Of a DNA stretch of 64,000 nucleotides, positions 12,300 through 23,440 are shown in pieces. A model generated the notes under the pieces. That model had not been told where the DNA came from. It ran no database searches and worked only from the letters and a program-made list of their open reading frames with translations. Position numbers and translations under genes: made by a program. Each line of letters opens with the position of its first letter. Within the stretch, counting starts at the first letter, position 1. The DNA is from Siphonodentalium dalli (Eukaryota > Mollusca > Scaphopoda > Gadilida > Siphonodentaliidae), in the NCBI GenBank assembly GCA_032622095.1, contig CP136066.1:110879319-110943318 (forward strand), in the 5' to 3' direction.

Positions 12300-13319
12300 C
12301 GACCAAAATGATTTTTCGGTACCGGTAACCCGGTAGGCCTAACATATACATATGGTGTTTTTTTTTTTGCAGTTATAATATGTTTTAAACTGTTATTCAA
12401 ATGTCAAAAATGGGCACAAAAGGTCTTTAGTAAAAAAAAACGCATTTTTTAATTAGTCTGATGAGGTTGTAAAAAAAGGCGTCTTTTTTTGTCCCTCGTA
12501 CGTGTATACGTAGCCTACGTACCACCCACCCACTCGGCATACTACCTTCCGGTATTTTTTAGTCTATTTCAGCAGTTGACCAGCAATACGCAATTGGTTT
12601 AAAGATAATCACATCAAATCACAATAAACAGAACGATCTAGATTTGTTATTATGGAGCCGGGCAAAATGTTCAAGATAATTTTTTCGGGTTTGTTTGAGA
12701 CTTTGCGACGACAAGCATGGTAAAACATGTAACGTACGTTCTGCGTCAAACAACGTAACTAAATTGCATTTTTATTCCAATATCAAATTTATCAGCTACA
12801 ATCGGGGGGGGGGGGGGTCTGGAAAAAAATTGCACATATAGGGCCCAAAAAGTTTTTTTCCGACCTCGAGGGACCCACCACCCCATTTTTGCAAAAAAAA
12901 AAAAAAAAATCCTCCAAAATTTTGGGGACCCACCCCCCCCGTTTCTCATGTTTTTATCAAAAATTCAGAGGTTTTTTTTAGCCGTTCTTCAATAACTGTG
13001 TTAACTGCCTTACTAATTGGTAAACACAGATCAGAAAAACGAAAAATATACTGTATTTCCATGTGTTTTCAGTATCTAACAACAATATTAATTAAGCATT
13101 GTGTATAGAGGTACACTATATGTCACAAATTGCCCTAGACCCCATTATAGACTTAATATATCGAGTGTGTTGTGTCTGACAGAGAACACTGGCCAGTGTA
13201 AATAGTGGTAAACAGGTCAGGGGTTCCACAATTATATGTGCATGATCAAAGAACTCTTTAGTCTTATCCAACGGGATGGGGTGGGGAGGGGAATTGTTTT
13301 TTGGTTAGGTATACACATA
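12300..13319. other. Homopolymer-rich end of duplication copy 1; no gene
   Basis: Contains a run of about 14 G near 12785, a poly(A) run near 12893 and a poly(C) run near 12930; equivalent runs in copy 2 (about 62459, 62548 and 62587) differ in length. No gene supported. Confidence 0.6.
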
Positions 13320-14542
13320 TATATATGGTTATTATACTGCCCGATATTAGTTGGCGGGTATATAGTTGATGTCTCGAGCCGTCTGTCCGTACAAACATTG
13401 TGAATTTTAACTCAAGAGTCAGTTGTCATATTTGCTGCCCTATGGCATGGTGACGGACCAGAAATGGGGGACGAATATGCATAATATCGCGGGTTGTGAC
13501 CACCAATGCCTACCAGAGTTATGGGCCCTGTTAGACTTTATGAAATTCAGTCCATACAAAGTTTTTGCAATATAAGTTAAGTGTCGGTTGTCAAATTTTG
13601 ATGTGGTTTGGTATGGTGATAGACCAGAATGAAGAATTGAATGTCATTTCTCAATGCATCTGAATGCATCACATTATTTCAGTTCATCTATTTGTAAGTG
13701 ATAACAGTATACAATTAGTATTTTAGTTTCGTCTTGTTGAGCAGTAAAGCTTCCAGATGAAGTTCGGAAATTCAATGAGAATAGCGTCACCTTCAATTGG
13801 GATTGTCTGAGCACTAAACAGTAATGTCATTCATCATAACCAATTCAGTTTTATTTGGATAATTGTTGCAAATTAACATTACTATCAGTCAAGATGAGAA
13901 ATAACTAGAAGGAATGAATTTGATTACATGTCAGAACAAGACAGTATTTCAGACATTTTATTTCAATTTATGAGATACCCTTTTCAATTTCATGTTATCC
14001 AACAATCAGGTTAATGATATCTACTAGTAGTCATCATTGAGTATTCACCATGTATAGTATCCAATTTGTGATAAGAGTTTTTTTGTTTTATTACTTTTAT
14101 TCAGATAATACAACTGGGTAATATATTAATTTTGTTACTAAATATTTCTTCCGTTGATCATAAGTTTCCTGAACGTTAATACGGTGGTCCACTGTGAAGT
14201 GGTCCGGGATACTGTGAAATCCAGAATGTTGCTAAATCTGAGTCTAAAGAGTCACTTTAGCTGCCTATATAGCCCTATACCAACAAGCATGGTACTAACA
14301 TGCTTACAAACAACATTACGTGATCAGTACTTGTAAATTGTTTGAAAAAAAAATCATTTTGGAAAAAATTTACAAGCACCATTTTTTCCGCCTCTGGATC
14401 CACCCACCCACCACGGCCCTATATACGGATTTTTTTGCAGACCCCCCTGCTACAATCGGGAGTTTTGCGTTATCATAACTCAATGGGCGTATGTATGCCT
14501 AAAAGATTCGACCAATGGATCCAACGCAATGGATTAGCAGTC
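13320..14542. other. Non-duplicated intergenic sequence; nothing recognised
   Basis: Starts where the duplication ends, in a TA-rich tract. No coding or repeat structure is supported, apart from 14342-14460, which loosely resembles the homopolymer-rich text at 12830-12930 (cacccaccacggccctatat...ctacaatcggg). Confidence 0.4.
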
Positions 14543-15240
14543 ACTTGCGCTTAAGTGTAATAAGGGATGATATAATTTAGCTTAAGTGCAATAAGAGAAG
14601 ATCTAATTGCGCTTAAGTGTAATAAGAAATATCTAATTGTGCTCAAGAGCAATTAGGAATATTTTATTGTGCTTAAACACAATAAGGAATCTTGAATTGA
14701 ACTCAAGTGCAATAAGGAATATAAGAGCTAATTGTGCTTAACCCTTTCAGTGCTAAGTCCGATTTTTGTATCAACCCATATTTCCTTGATAATTTTTCAA
14801 AGATTATAGTAATGTGATACATTCATAAACTCCCTGTAATTCAAATGGTGTGGTCCATAGTGCAATGGGTGAAGTTTATTGGTGACTACTATCGCAGAGG
14901 GGTGATCTCGTGAGTGAGTTATTAATTGTGCTTAAGTGCAATAAGGATGTAACTGTGCTGAAGTGTAATAAGGAATACCTTATTAAGTACAATAAGGAAT
15001 CCCTAATTGCACTTAAGCCCAATAAGGTAAGATCTAATTTAACTGAAGCGCTATAAGAGAAGATCTTATTGTGCTTAAGTACAACAAGGAATATCTAATT
15101 GTGCTCAAAACGCATTAAGGATTACTTTATTGGTCTTAAGCGCAACAAAGAATCTCTAAATGCGCTCAAGCGCAATAAGGAATATTCTTATTGCGCTTAA
15201 GCGCAATTAGAGATTCCTTATTGTGCTTAAGCTCAATTAT
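14543..15240. repeat. Tandem array of short CTTAAG-centred palindromic units
   Basis: Roughly twenty units of about 30 bp on the pattern taattgtgcttaagcgcaat followed by aaggaatat. Each unit is itself an imperfect palindrome around cttaag, so orientation is ambiguous, and some units are clearly reversed (for example 15186-15225). It is interrupted at 14742-14930 by unrelated sequence beginning with a piggyBac-like end. No CRISPR-like spacers: the spacers are part of the repeat. Confidence 0.85.
14742..14930. mobile_element. piggyBac-like MITE fragment inside the CTTAAG array
   Basis: At a TTAA (14738-14741) that would be the centre of an array unit, the sequence switches to ccctttcagtgctaagtccg and then atttttgtatcaaccc, closely matching the left end of the MITEs at 17011 and 20532. 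The right terminus is not recognisable, so this is a left-end fragment or an eroded copy. Confidence 0.6.
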
Positions 15241-15249
15241 TTATTAAAT

Positions 15250-15790
15250 GTCAATTTGGCTTCCCATAAGTCGATATATGGATTAAAATTTGAAAGATGG
15301 TTGCCATGAATTTTGGGAAACATAAATGGCTTCCATCTAGAGGTCACTATGAAGATCCATATGAAATTTGGTGGTGATGATCAGTTGAGGGATGTGGTGT
15401 GCCAATGGATTTAGTTGCACAAAGATATAAAATGGATAGTAGCCATGTTTTTCATCGAGAATCGTTAAAATTCGATAGCGCCCAAATAGAGGTGATCCTA
15501 AACATGCCTGTAAATATTCAAAAATATTTCTCTGATAAATGCGGCTGCAGGGTGTGTCGATGGATTAAAATTTGAAATAAAAGATGATGGCTGCTGGTGG
15601 CCATGTTTTTAAAACAAATTTCTGAACAAAATTATGGCTCCCATCTAGAGGTCACCCCGAAGAGCCATATGAAGTTTGGTGTTTATCGGTTGAGGGATGT
15701 GGCCTGTAGGATGTGCCGAAGGAAATTGTTGACATGGACATGGCATGGATGGACGCCAACCCAATGGCATGGCAAGTTGAACTAAAAGTG
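15250..15790 (+). repeat. Repeat family C (gaagatccatatgaagtttgg units)
   Basis: Three to four units of about 170-180 bp with 'catctagaggtcac', 'gatccatatgaa(a/g)tttggt', 'gatcagttgagggatgtgg', 'ggtgtgcc(a/g)atggatt' and 'ggccatgttttt'. The same unit occurs at 34490-34640, 35190-35600 and, diverged, inside the hAT element at 56640-57030. It is non-coding; open frames in it are not conserved. Confidence 0.65.
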
Positions 15791-15799
15791 GCAAGGTGA

Positions 15800-16822
15800 G
15801 CTGCTGCTTATAATAATAATCCATGTAGTAGAATGACATTTTGTAATGCCCATTTGGTTATATACTCATCATATTTCCACATCAGAGGGATCCACATCAC
15901 TTTAACCAGAGCAACACCAGGTCACCCTGTTAGCCTTAGTTTCCTACAAAACCAGTCACCAAGCTTCTTAATTGGTTTTGGTATTATGAAATCAAATATA
16001 GATCTCCAAAAATGAATAACACCAACTTTGACTCATTTAACTTTTAAAACCACCAAAACAGGGACTGCCCTCAGTAAAAGTTACAGTGATGCATGACTGA
16101 CATTCAATTTCATTTGAATGAGTGTATGGAATATGAGTCGAAGTCCCAACAAACAAGGATAAAGTCATTTCAAAGAATAGGCTTTATTATGAATCAATAT
16201 TTACTCATAAGTTATAACAACTCAGTGTAGATGAGATATAGTACATGTAATAGTCAAAGTGATAAGGATACATGTATTCAGGGTTCCACCCACAAGTTTT
16301 CAAATAAATTCTTCCCAAAAAGAACAGTTGTGTTGAATTTCTTGATTAATCACAATAAAAGATCACTTTTGACTGCAGGATTGGGAACTTTAAAACAATT
16401 TTAGTATAATAAAAAAATACTATTGATAATATATTTTTTAAATGTTTACGGACCCCTATGCTTTTGATAAACAGCTTAGTTAATCCTTATTCTATTAAAT
16501 GTACCTGTTCCCTGCTATATAATTACCAAAGTTCCTCATAGACAATAGTAATAAGATTTTTCATATAATATGATATAGGAGAGAGGTTTCAACTCCACAA
16601 TGATGTGCCTATGGTGACAATTCAAGAGGCTTTGGGAAAAGCCTGATAATTTCCCACTGGGAACGGAGCGCATTTTCGGCCCTTGTCATTGCCTAAAAAA
16701 ATCCCTGATAACTTATTGGCAGAGAAAAAAGAAACTTGGTATAGATATATATATCCTACATGAAAACATTAAAGTTGTCTTATGGACATCAACAGATGAA
16801 TATATTTCGGCTCAGAGTTGTA
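15800..16822. other. Intergenic sequence; nothing recognised
   Basis: AT-rich, without supported coding exons or clear repeats. Confidence 0.4.
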
Positions 16823-17279
16823 CAGTAATGCTCTAATTAATTGACTCCTTAACCACGGCAGAATTATGGGTAACTTTTTAGGATTTAGTCGGAAATATGG
16901 CTTGACATTCATCGGAAAGCTCTCACTGAGAGCTTTCCGATGAATGGCAACAAGCCATATTTCCGTCTAAATCCTGAAAAATTACCCATATTTCTGCTGT
17001 GGTTAATTAACCCTTTGAGTGCCAGGTCGATTTTTTATCAACCCATATACCCTGTGCCAATGCATTCTCTTATATATGCGAGTCGACCATAGGTCGCCTC
17101 GCATATATAAGAGAATGCATTGGCCTAACAAATTTTTTTTTTTTTTTTTTTTAAACAATTTTAATAATTTATTCTTATATTCTTTAACAGACTTATTTTG
17201 TAGGTTTAGGGCCGATGGCCGATGAGATCGGCCCCTGGCACTCAAAGGGTTAAGGAGTCAATTAATTAGAGCTTTACTG
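16823..17279. mobile_element. pogo/Tigger-like palindromic MITE with a nested piggyBac-like MITE
   Basis: The outer arms CAGTAATGCTCTAATTAATT and its counterpart ending AATTAATTAGAGCTTTACTG are flanked by TA (16821-16822 and 17280-17281), as for Tc1/mariner-pogo elements. Within, 16853-17002 is a long hairpin meeting at 'agctctcactgagagct'. Removing the insert at 17011-17249 plus one TTAA gives a foldback of 214 bp in which both arms pair almost throughout. Confidence 0.75.
17011..17249. mobile_element. piggyBac-like MITE, family ccctttgagtgccagg, copy a
   Basis: CCCTTTGAGTGCCAGG and CCTGGCACTCAAAGGG are perfect inverted ends, flanked by TTAA (17007-17010 and 17250-17253). The interior has a 26-bp-arm palindrome, ccaatgcattctcttatata with its complement ending gcattgg, around 'tcgaccataggtcgc', and a poly(T) run. 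It is inserted into the MITE at 16823-17279. The second copy is at 20532-20757. Confidence 0.9.
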
Positions 17280-17281
17280 TA

Positions 17282-20200
17282 ACTTGCAATGCCCTTTTGT
17301 ATCAAACAATTATTAGAGGTACTCACAGAGAGGCACAAATAAATATATATGTAACATATCTCAACAAAGAAAACATTAAGAAAGACAAGTATAAAGTGAG
17401 ATGAAATAAGCACAATATTTACAAAAAACATATGTACATCTAAATTATAATCAAAAGGAATGGACATTCCTAACTTGAAGGAAAATCACGCTTCTCCCGA
17501 TCTCACACCATTCACTAGAGAAATAATCAACTTTAATTGACTGATTTTAAATTGCAGCCAAACATATACAATTTTGAGATAAAAATAAAATGAACGCATG
17601 TACGTATGGAGCAGAATGATTATCCAACTTAGTGAAATAGGCATTTTAGGTTAAGACACATTCTGAATGGATGCTTTTGAACAATATATGCACCTTCATT
17701 ATTAAAACGATATCATGTTTTGTGGTATTAACCAACATGACTCGTATTACAATATGTTTTGCAATGTTAAGCCGACATGGCTCATTTCAACCCCGAAGTT
17801 ATCTACCTATATTATATCTCATGTGACTTTCTTGCACTCTGATTGGCTGCACTGCTATACTATTTTACGATAGTACCCCAGTAGGATCCCTACTCGCCGA
17901 CTAATCTTTTTCTATTTATAGTAATAGGCTCATTTCGCGCAATTGGAGTGCCGCCTGAAGACACGGCCAATCTGAAATTATACATTGTACGATACTTGTT
18001 GCAATATCGGTATATCATTAGACTTTTTTGAGAATTTTTATGATCGTATAAATGTTCGATAGCTATCTATGTATTTAATAGTTTGTCCATTAGTTTTAGT
18101 CCTAATTTTTAAATTCCAGTGAACATTTTAGTTATAACTTCCTTTTCCGTTTTCAATGAAGATAAACAAGTTAACTTCTGATGTAACCCTGATGTTGCTG
18201 GAGAGAACTTATAATAGCGAAATGGAAAATATCAGATCAAACATCCACATTGGGAAAAAACCTTTTAATTCACTAAAGAGGTCGGACTGGTTTGCCAATC
18301 CAAACTTTTTGCAGCCAAGTATTGGGCTTACTTTGATACAAGGGTGTAGAATAACACAATATGCATCAAAATTTCTTATCTGTTATTGATTGTATGACGT
18401 AGGTACATTTCACTTGAGTTTTTGGCTCAGTTGAAATATATATGCATTCTACATCTCAATCCACAAATGGTTCACTATTATAATGCATGTGTTGTGTTTT
18501 GTCTACTGCCCACATATGAAATCAGGAGTTCGCTATAAAATCAAAGGGACATGAAGTAAGTATAAATTTGATTCTAAAATATACTATTGGAGGGAATTAC
18601 AGGTTTAAAAAAAAAAAATCCCTTGGATTACAGTAGTGATGTTTCGATAATTGGAATTGGCCATTGGCTGATAATAGCCAATTGGATAAAAAAAATCAGA
18701 CCTTGTGGTTGAACATCGGCTGTTGCTGATAGCCAATTAAAAAAATTAAGTTAATTTAACACACAAATAGTCCATAAAAACTCGAAGATCTTTTTATAGT
18801 GTTCGCACATGTTTCATTCATGATTATGTTACTCTGGAGTCACCAATCAGTGTTGACACCTGTGATCTCTTTGTCACAGCAACTATCAGGCGGCATGCAT
18901 ATGTCAGCAGAAACAAGTTCGCAACAGTGTGTACATCTTTCTTTGATGTATTTGACTTTGAAAGTGTACCAAAATACTATTGTCATAGGGAGTTCAATGA
19001 GTGTATACGGGATTAAACCGCGAACATACATATACATCAGAATCAGAATAGGACATCAATCAATTGTGCATTCAGATAAACGGAAATTGGTCAGAGAGGC
19101 TTTTTCCTTATCGGAACATCACTTGGACCATTATTTGGTTGTCGAGCTTGATTCCCAAACATAAACATTGGAATTCTCAATTCTTGGATATTTAGGCGGC
19201 AAAATTAGCAGGTGAAGAGCAAATAGACACTATGGATTTATTTGTATGGATATTGAGCTAATAAGTTCAAACAAACTAAAGGATATTTGTTGAACTTATT
19301 AGCGGAACATACCTACAAATGAAACAATGGGATTCTAATATCTAAGTATTCAATCATCAAACATTAATAAAGATAGAATCAGTTAGGGTTTTAAGGTTGC
19401 AATCTTTCATTCCAACACTCAACAGGCCTCAGAGAATCAAATCATTCTTTATATCTTACAATTTAGCTATTTTTTTCTCAAATACAAGTCAACCACCTAG
19501 GCGTTTTCAAATCTTGTTTTCTGCATAGCAACAAATCGTATCATGGATGGCAACAGTGACTGCGTAAACTGTGGAGAGACTTGCTTCATTTGTAAACAAA
19601 ATAAGATTAACCGACCAATTGGCTTCAATTAGTCCTATTATTTCTCAATATTGGGCTGATTAAAACATCTATTATATCCATACAATTGAATCGTTAGCGA
19701 TGACTAAATAAAATCGGTTGCATTTCACAAAATTTGATTTTAGTGCATTTGATTATGTGTGGTGCGCTATCTAAATTCCCACAACGATATACATGTAGTT
19801 CTCATAAGATACTACCTTTTAGACGATAGACTGTTGGGTGAATTGTAAGATAAACTGATTATCCTGAGATAAGTATTTCTTTCCCGAGATACTTGACGAT
19901 ATATGGGCCAGAAAAGGTAGCTCGACTTGAATACGGATCTCCGAAACACATGGTGATGATAACCTATATATATATCCACCACTTCGACACAAACCATATA
20001 ACTTCCAATCATATCACAAGCTAGTCCAAGATTTCTTCAATGTAAACCAGCTAGTGACATCGGTTTGGGTAATGTTGTTTTACGTTATAGTCCTGTGCGT
20101 ATATATATTTATTTCTATATCGGGGTTTAGTGTTGTTGACACGCAAAATTAACCAATAAGTTTACTATAATGTCACAATTGTGACAGTAAACCGGTTTAT

Positions 20201-20527
20201 TCTATAGAAACTATTATATTTGTTCTGAACTCCACAAGAGTTGTCAATTGAAAGTAGTAATGTAATGTGAAAAATATATATTATCACAATGTTTACAAGA
20301 ATACGAACTCATTTGTCCTCGCAAAGTGATAGTGTGCATTAAATAAATAAACTGAGGTTACTGTATTTACCCAACATATTTGATGCAGAATCTAACATGT
20401 AAGTTAGATTGTAATACATCATTATGACCATAAGATATCACTCTTTCTGATATATATAGCATAATTTATTGATCTGTAGGGTAAAATCAATCAAAACTTA
20501 GGAAAAATCCCACCACTGGATCTGGGC
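17282..20527. other. Intergenic sequence; no gene supported
   Basis: Contains open frames of up to 121 codons (for example 18799-19164) without recognisable domains. A small inverted pair 'aataagttcaaaca'/'tgttgaacttatt' near 19260-19306 relates to repeat family E. The part from about 20100 onward resembles 63100-63980 at low identity. Confidence 0.4.
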
Positions 20528-20531
20528 TTAA

Positions 20532-20757
20532 CCCTTTGAGTGCCAGGTCGATTTTTGTAACAACCCATATACCCTGTGCCAATGCATTCTCTTATATATG
20601 CGAGTCGACCATAGGTGGCCTCGCATATATAAGAGAATGTATTGGCCTAACATTTTTTTTTTTTTTTTTACAATTTTAATAATTTATTCTAATATTCTTT
20701 AACAGACTTATTTTGTAGGTTTAGGGCCGATGAGATCGGCCCCTGGCACTCAAAGGG
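20532..20757. mobile_element. piggyBac-like MITE, family ccctttgagtgccagg, copy b
   Basis: Same termini and internal palindrome as 17011-17249, flanked by TTAA (20528-20531 and 20758-20761). At 226 bp it differs by a shorter poly(T) run and a missing 'gatggcc' repeat near the right end. Confidence 0.9.
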
Positions 20758-20761
20758 TTAA

Positions 20762-21282
20762 AGTCTGCTACAGAAATGTATATGAATGGGACTATGACAT
20801 AAAACAGCATTATCGCCACCGATTTCACTGGCCGGTTTACAGTAGAAGGAAACGGACTAATCACAAGCAAATATCACAATATCTTTAATGTTTTGGAATA
20901 TTGAGCAGCTATCCATTATGCATGCTCTGAAACTGATCTGTAATGATAGCACATAATCTCCATCCCACTATCACAGTGCAAATTCTTTGAGACTTATTAT
21001 AAGATGGAGAAAATTTGACCACTCTGTTCTATGATGTCCGCCGCGTACTCAGGTCTATCACAGACAGTTCAATATTTACCGGCGAGATATTTTCATAGCC
21101 TCCTTTTGAACACATCTGGGATTCAATTGAGTTGATCTGAAATGAGATTATTAACAGAGATAAATATTGCCAATAACTTGACATCAATTGCAGTCTTTGA
21201 CAAGTTAATTCATTTATTCATGATTAAAGTGATATTATGTACATATACATATTGACCTTCATCATATGACACACGCTACTTC
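20762..21282. other. Intergenic sequence; nothing recognised
   Basis: No supported feature. Confidence 0.4.
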
Positions 21283-21989
21283 ACTCGTATTTAAATTCGT
21301 GCAGTACTATTTCTCGCTCAGTTTTTAATTCATGCACCTGGCTGCACGATTTCAAAACTGACAAAAATAGTTTTCTTTCAAGTCTTGTTTCAGTTCTTAA
21401 TTATCCCTGAAGATATACATGTATTTCAAAGACCGTCTCGAAGAAAATATTCATCGAATAGAACACAACAGCATAATAAGTTTGTTGTGAATACAGGTGC
21501 TTATGAATATGGTCCAAATAAGCATTCTTATATTAAATAAATATTTATGGACATTATGGAATTGAATTCGAAAGAAGTAAAACCACGTGTCTTTAGTAAA
21601 CAAATCAAATCTTGAACGGTTGCGTGTATTGTAAATGTATAACTAACACATAATGTTTGACCACAGTGTCTACCCATGGTTGTGAATACGGAGACGTGCA
21701 CATTCATTCTGGAATATGTGCATTTCTTAGAAGCATTTCATCATCAAATATGTAACCATGATTCATTGCTTTGCATGTACGTATGCATAATGGTGTTGAG
21801 ATTGACTGGTACGTTGCCCATATGTAAATATATTATAAGCGTGTATTATATCTATCTAAAATACACCTCTTATTTTTCCTATTGTTTGATATAACTTATG
21901 ACTTTATGAGTCTACTATTTTTCGCTCAGTTTCAAATTCGCACGCCAATGGGTGTGCGAAAATAGTACCGCACGAATTTAAATACGAGT
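21283..21989. mobile_element. Foldback element with actcgtatttaaattcgtgc termini
   Basis: Left ACTCGTATTTAAATTCGTGC continuing into 'agtactatttctcgctcag' is complementary to the right end ...'gcacgaatttaaatacgagt'. The right arm holds its own small hairpin (cgcacgccaatgggtgtgcg) that interrupts the pairing with 'ctactatttttcgctcag'. Length is 707 bp; no target duplication was found and no transposase seen. Confidence 0.65.
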
Positions 21990-22285
21990 AAGGTATTCAC
22001 AGATCATATAAAATAAATACCATATGCCAAATATTAGCCACTATGAACAACGCCATTTAGAAAAAAAGTAAAACATGGCTTGCTAAATTTTCATCTGTTC
22101 ATCCCAGTAGAAAACAAACCAAGCATCACAAAATTTGTAAGATAAACACACATGGCACAAAGTGAATACTTGACTGACATTGCATTATATTGCGCCCCAC
22201 CCATTTGACTCTTAAGATAAAATAGGGTCAGTTCCATGCTTCCGATAGGTCGCTGATCCAGGCGAGTGACATTGGTCAATTACAT

Positions 22286-22704
22286 TTGGGATGCAGACTG
22301 GATCATTGTCACTGGACCGCTTTGGAGCAGTCCCCACCACCCACCCTGGTCTGGTATTTTTCAATAAATTTCTCTTATATATTCCTGTTACCTGGTATAT
22401 TATTACATTATATACTGGTATCTTTTATTCATCCATATCAAGATTTACATTACACATGCATGGTTTCCCTTCTAAATCTCAATAATAATGCCCTACATGA
22501 GTAAAACTGTTAAAAAAATAATCTTTCCCTTCCAAAAATAGTTGTTCCAGTTTTACGCTGTCTACTGTTCAATCTTTAATGTATATCTCAATACAAAAAT
22601 ACGATTCTGTGTATCTAATTGTTTAAATGGTACATCCATATAAGTGGACTGGATCACTTTGGACATGCTAGATTGCCTTGCCAGTGGACCAGTCCACATC
22701 ACTA
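22286..22704. mobile_element. Diverged short relative of the GGACCGG element
   Basis: The left end 'gatgcagactggatcattgt' followed by 'cactggaccgctttgg', and the right end 'agtggactggatcacttt' through 'gtccacatcacta', match the order of motifs at the ends of 10018-11043. Many of the repeated GGACCGG motifs have been reduced or mutated. Confidence 0.6.
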
Positions 22705-22719
22705 ATTTTCTGCTGCCAA

Positions 22720-22985
22720 ACCAGGAATTCACCCTTTCTATACTAATCGCTCACAGACGAGTAGTTCCCTTATGAAATGAGTCATTTGTTGAACTTATTA
22801 TCTGAATATTTCCCACCAAAGAATATGAATCCTTCTGCACAACTATTATCTCTTCGCCTGTCTGCTTTTATTACCTGAACATCCCTCCAAATGAATAATA
22901 GACCATTCCAATGTATACTTTTATAACTGAATGGGAGAGTCCATTTAGTAAAGACATGGTTAATGTGAACTTTTACTCACTGGTA
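22720..22985 (-). repeat. Repeat family E, minus-strand copy
   Basis: The reverse complement of about 22880-22985 (ctttactaaatggactctcc then cattcagttataaaagta) matches 34759 onward. It also contains 'gttgaacttattatctgaat', shared with 19286 and 35006. Ends are approximate. Confidence 0.5.
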
Positions 22986-23440
22986 TTGCGTTACTGACGT
23001 CACCAGACCCAATGTGACCAGTGTGTCGGAAGTCTGTTGGTAAACCAATCATTGTTCTGTCTATTATTCTTCTTCTCTTCTGAATATAGATATAAATGTA
23101 GAGAGGTTTAATAATTACAAACTAATTTTTTTTTTAATTCTTGGTGTTTAATGAAGAGAGTGGTATGGGGTGGCTATCCTCGGGATTGTCGAAAGGGCCG
23201 AGAGGCCTTAATCCTACATATTTTGGCCTTTATTAAGAAGCAAGAAAAAAAAAGTCAAAGAAAAAAAAACGAGAGGCCGATCACGATCGGCAGATGTTAA
23301 CCGATCCCTTGGCGATAAAAATTGACTATGATCGGATAAATGAGAGTTTTGGTGTTCAATTATAGAGTATACTGTTATGTACTATTATAGACAAATGTAC
23401 ATAACACAAATTATTGGAATTTATGGGTCACTGGCATTTA

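Larger units (their letters stand above)
1..13319 (+). repeat. Large direct duplication, copy 1
   Basis: This stretch aligns end to end with 46844-62972 in the same orientation, with only scattered substitutions and small indels apart from the two mobile elements private to copy 2. The right boundary is sharp: both copies share 'ggtatacacata' and then diverge at 13320 and 62973. The left boundary is the window edge. Positions 1-112 match the end of the right arm of the giant inverted-repeat element at 42118-46966, so the homology probably continues to the left. It carries HYPK exons 1 and 2. Confidence 0.95.

Noticed and set aside
12746-12949. Open frame across the G, A and C homopolymer runs
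   Set aside because: Created by homopolymers whose lengths differ between the two copies, so the frame is not stable.
14543-15240. CRISPR-like array
   Set aside because: Eukaryotic context, units are contiguous and palindromic, spacers are not unique, and no cas genes are present.
18799-19164. 121-codon plus-strand open frame
   Set aside because: No recognisable domain, and no conserved copy or splice support in the window.
19543-19632. 30-codon open frame with CxxC-xxx-CxxC spacing (DCVNCGETCFICK)
   Set aside because: Resembles a zinc-knuckle pattern but is too short, isolated and without splice or homology support.
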